Of a stretch of 6,820 nucleotides of DNA, positions 5,818 to 6,820 are shown in pieces. Position 1 is the stretch's first letter. Each line of letters opens with the position of its first letter. The stretch spans positions 1 to 6,820 of the forward strand of contig JAEYRK010000061.1 in the NCBI GenBank assembly GCA_023435645.1, read 5' to 3'. The DNA is from Bacillota bacterium. GTDB taxonomy: Bacteria; Bacillota; Clostridia; Lachnospirales; Lachnospiraceae. The translations under genes and the position numbers were made by a program. The notes under the pieces are model-generated. The model ran no database searches and was not told the origin of the DNA. It worked only from the letters and a program-made list of their open reading frames with translations.

Positions 5818-6681
5818 TTAAGTCTGAAGTAACACATATTCATAATTGTCTTCCAGTATATGATATCCTACCTTCTCATAGGCTCGCAAAGAGATCGGAT
5901 TCTTCCGGTCAACAAACAGCGTACAGAACAAATAACCCTGTTCCAGAAGCTCCTTACTCATATAGTAGATATTTGCAGCAGCATAGCCTTTACCGCGGTA
6001 TTCCTCCGGAGTAAATACATGATTGATTGCCACCCCGGTCGCAAGCTTTCTAGATACTGCTGCCATCGATACCGGTCTTTGCTCCATATCCTCATAGATA
6101 TATATCTTGTTCTCCTGAATGTATCGCGTAGCCTTATTCAACGCTTTCTCATAATTAATTTCACTTTCCAGTGCTTCGATCTGAAAGCTAATCATCCAAT
6201 CAGTGATTAGCTTCACTTCCTCAGGCACAGCCAGCCTGTGCTTCCCTTCCACCGGTAAGATCTCATTCACTTCACGGATTTCCATGATATCCGTACTTAG
6301 CTTCTCAAGGAAGGTGCAGTTCACGCTCTTTTTATATTGCTCGATAAAGGAATTACTAATTTCATGATTCGCATTGAGTCCGGCGAAAGGGATATGATTG
6401 CTTGCCATATAATCAGCCAAAAGAGCCGCCGCAGGACCAGTCACATCCTTACCGGAGACTTGAGCATAAATTGCCATATTATGTGGTGCTGCATTAGAGA
6501 AATGCAGCAGCGGAAGCTCCTCATCCAACACCACGCCAAACAGACAATTCCCTATCTGTCCGGTGGTTTGCATCAGATAAGCTTCATACAGAACCAACTG
6601 GCTGACAGCCTCATTCTTCAGCAGATTCTCCTGGTGTTCATTCAGATAATCACGGGCACTCTCATATTCCTTTACTACCAT
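5818..6681 (-). CDS. Two-part GNAT-family N-acetyltransferase
   Basis: The 287-aa cytosolic enzyme is predicted to transfer an acetyl group from acetyl-CoA to an amine; the substrate is unknown. The C-terminal half (about 145-285) is a normal GNAT domain: INHVFTPEEYRGKGYA (219-234) gives the beta4 strand and the acetyl-CoA pyrophosphate loop RGKGYA (R229, G232, A234), and DRKNPISLRAYEKVGY (258-273) is the typical motif B. The N-terminal half (1-140) lacks this signature but has a comparable length and strand-rich pattern, so it may be a degenerate second GNAT domain. The frame is open to a TTG at 6691-6693, but that codon overlaps the ribosome binding site GGAGG (6687-6691), so the ATG at 6679-6681 is the real start. 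It appears to be a single-gene unit. Confidence 0.85.
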   Translation of the reverse strand: MVVKEYESARDYLNEHQENLLKNEAVSQLVLYEAYLMQTTGQIGNCLFGVVLDEELPLLHFSNAAPHNMAIYAQVSGKDVTGPAAALLADYMASNHIPFAGLNANHEISNSFIEQYKKSVNCTFLEKLSTDIMEIREVNEILPVEGKHRLAVPEEVKLITDWMISFQIEALESEINYEKALNKATRYIQENKIYIYEDMEQRPVSMAAVSRKLATGVAINHVFTPEEYRGKGYAAANIYYMSKELLEQGYLFCTLFVDRKNPISLRAYEKVGYHILEDNYEYVLLQT

Positions 6682-6686
6682 TTTAG

Positions 6687-6691
6687 CCTCC
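6687..6691 (-). promoter_or_regulatory. Ribosome binding site deciding the GNAT start
   Basis: GGAGG on the minus strand is 5 nt before the ATG at 6679-6681. It overlaps the in-frame TTG at 6691-6693, which therefore cannot be the start. Confidence 0.8.
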
Positions 6692-6695
6692 AAAG

Positions 6696-6707
6696 TGCCT
6701 GCAGGCA
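6696..6707. repeat. 12-bp perfect palindrome in the GNAT leader
   Basis: TGCCTGCAGGCA is a perfect palindrome, with one extra GGCA unit adjoining on the right. It is a GC-rich island in an AT-rich leader and ends 4 bp upstream of GGAGG. A small RNA hairpin (4-bp stem, 4-nt loop) or a protein operator is possible; chance is also possible. Confidence 0.4.
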
Positions 6708-6748
6708 GGCAATTATTATTCTGTCTTATTCATATATCCTAGCTTTCT

Positions 6749-6754
6749 ATTATA
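6749..6754 (-). promoter_or_regulatory. Likely -10 element of the GNAT gene
   Basis: TATAAT on the minus strand lies 67 bp before the ATG, in AT-rich DNA. The hexamer at the right distance for a -35 (AACTGA at 6772-6777) is a poor match. Confidence 0.4.
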
Positions 6755-6802
6755 TTAATTTTCCCTATCTTTCAGTTTTTAAACTTATCCCATAGGAAAA
6801 TC

Positions 6803-6820
6803 AAAAAAACTCTCGCCATA
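6803..6820 (-). terminator. Partial intrinsic terminator of a gene beyond the right edge
   Basis: On the minus strand the window opens with TATGGCGAGAG followed by seven T (6803-6809). This looks like the 3' arm and U-tract of a terminator whose 5' arm lies outside the window. Only half can be seen. Confidence 0.4.

Noticed and set aside
5703..6014. Plus-strand open frame of 103 codons
   Set aside because: It spans the oxidoreductase promoter region, the inverted repeat and the GNAT 3' end; low-quality composition and no ribosome binding site.
6337..6795. Plus-strand open frame of 152 codons
   Set aside because: It covers the GNAT start, its ribosome binding site and leader in antisense; no ribosome binding site or family pattern is seen.

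Overview
The window reads as chromosomal DNA from a low-to-mid GC, Gram-positive anaerobe of the Clostridia, most likely Lachnospiraceae-like. Support comes from strong GGAGG-type ribosome binding sites, AT-rich intergenic DNA with near-consensus sigma-A promoters, a classic Firmicutes OmpR-type two-component pair, and rRNA-type tandem promoters with a Firmicutes-style leader motif. The family placement is inference from sequence character; no 16S rRNA lies in the window. All seven supported genes are on the minus strand, so transcription runs from high to low coordinates.

In transcription order: (1) the right edge (6803-6820) looks like the 3' half of an intrinsic terminator of an upstream gene. 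(2) A two-part GNAT acetyltransferase (5818-6681) has its own leader and is followed immediately by a perfect 10-bp inverted repeat. (3) A Gfo/Idh/MocA-family NAD(P)-dependent oxidoreductase of the dihydrodiol-dehydrogenase-like type (4686-5681). (4) An OmpR/PhoB-class response regulator (3919-4596) overlaps by 4 nt a membrane sensor histidine kinase (2405-3922); a pair of 11-bp-spaced half-sites just upstream suggests autoregulation. (5) An AT-rich P-loop kinase of the uridine-kinase-like type (1704-2333) ends at a strong intrinsic terminator (1628-1682). (6) A small operon encodes a lipoprotein of unknown function (749-1474) and a short soluble bacterial PH-domain protein (351-731). (7) The left edge (1-350) has no gene. 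It carries two near-perfect promoters in tandem and a structured leader that point off the left edge, very probably into an rRNA operon.

Four annotated starts need care. The longest frames of the GNAT, oxidoreductase and lipoprotein genes extend upstream past the real ribosome binding sites, and the kinase most likely starts at a TTG. No terminator is visible between the PH-domain gene and the rRNA-type promoters, so the lipoprotein/PH operon may read into the stable-RNA operon.

I do not see a coherent new defence, mobile or biosynthetic system. The window is mostly ordinary housekeeping and accessory chromosome. The points most worth a second look are the uncharacterised lipoprotein/PH pair abutting the rRNA-type promoters, the candidate autoregulatory operator of the two-component system, the compositionally distinct kinase, and the perfect inverted repeat behind the GNAT gene.
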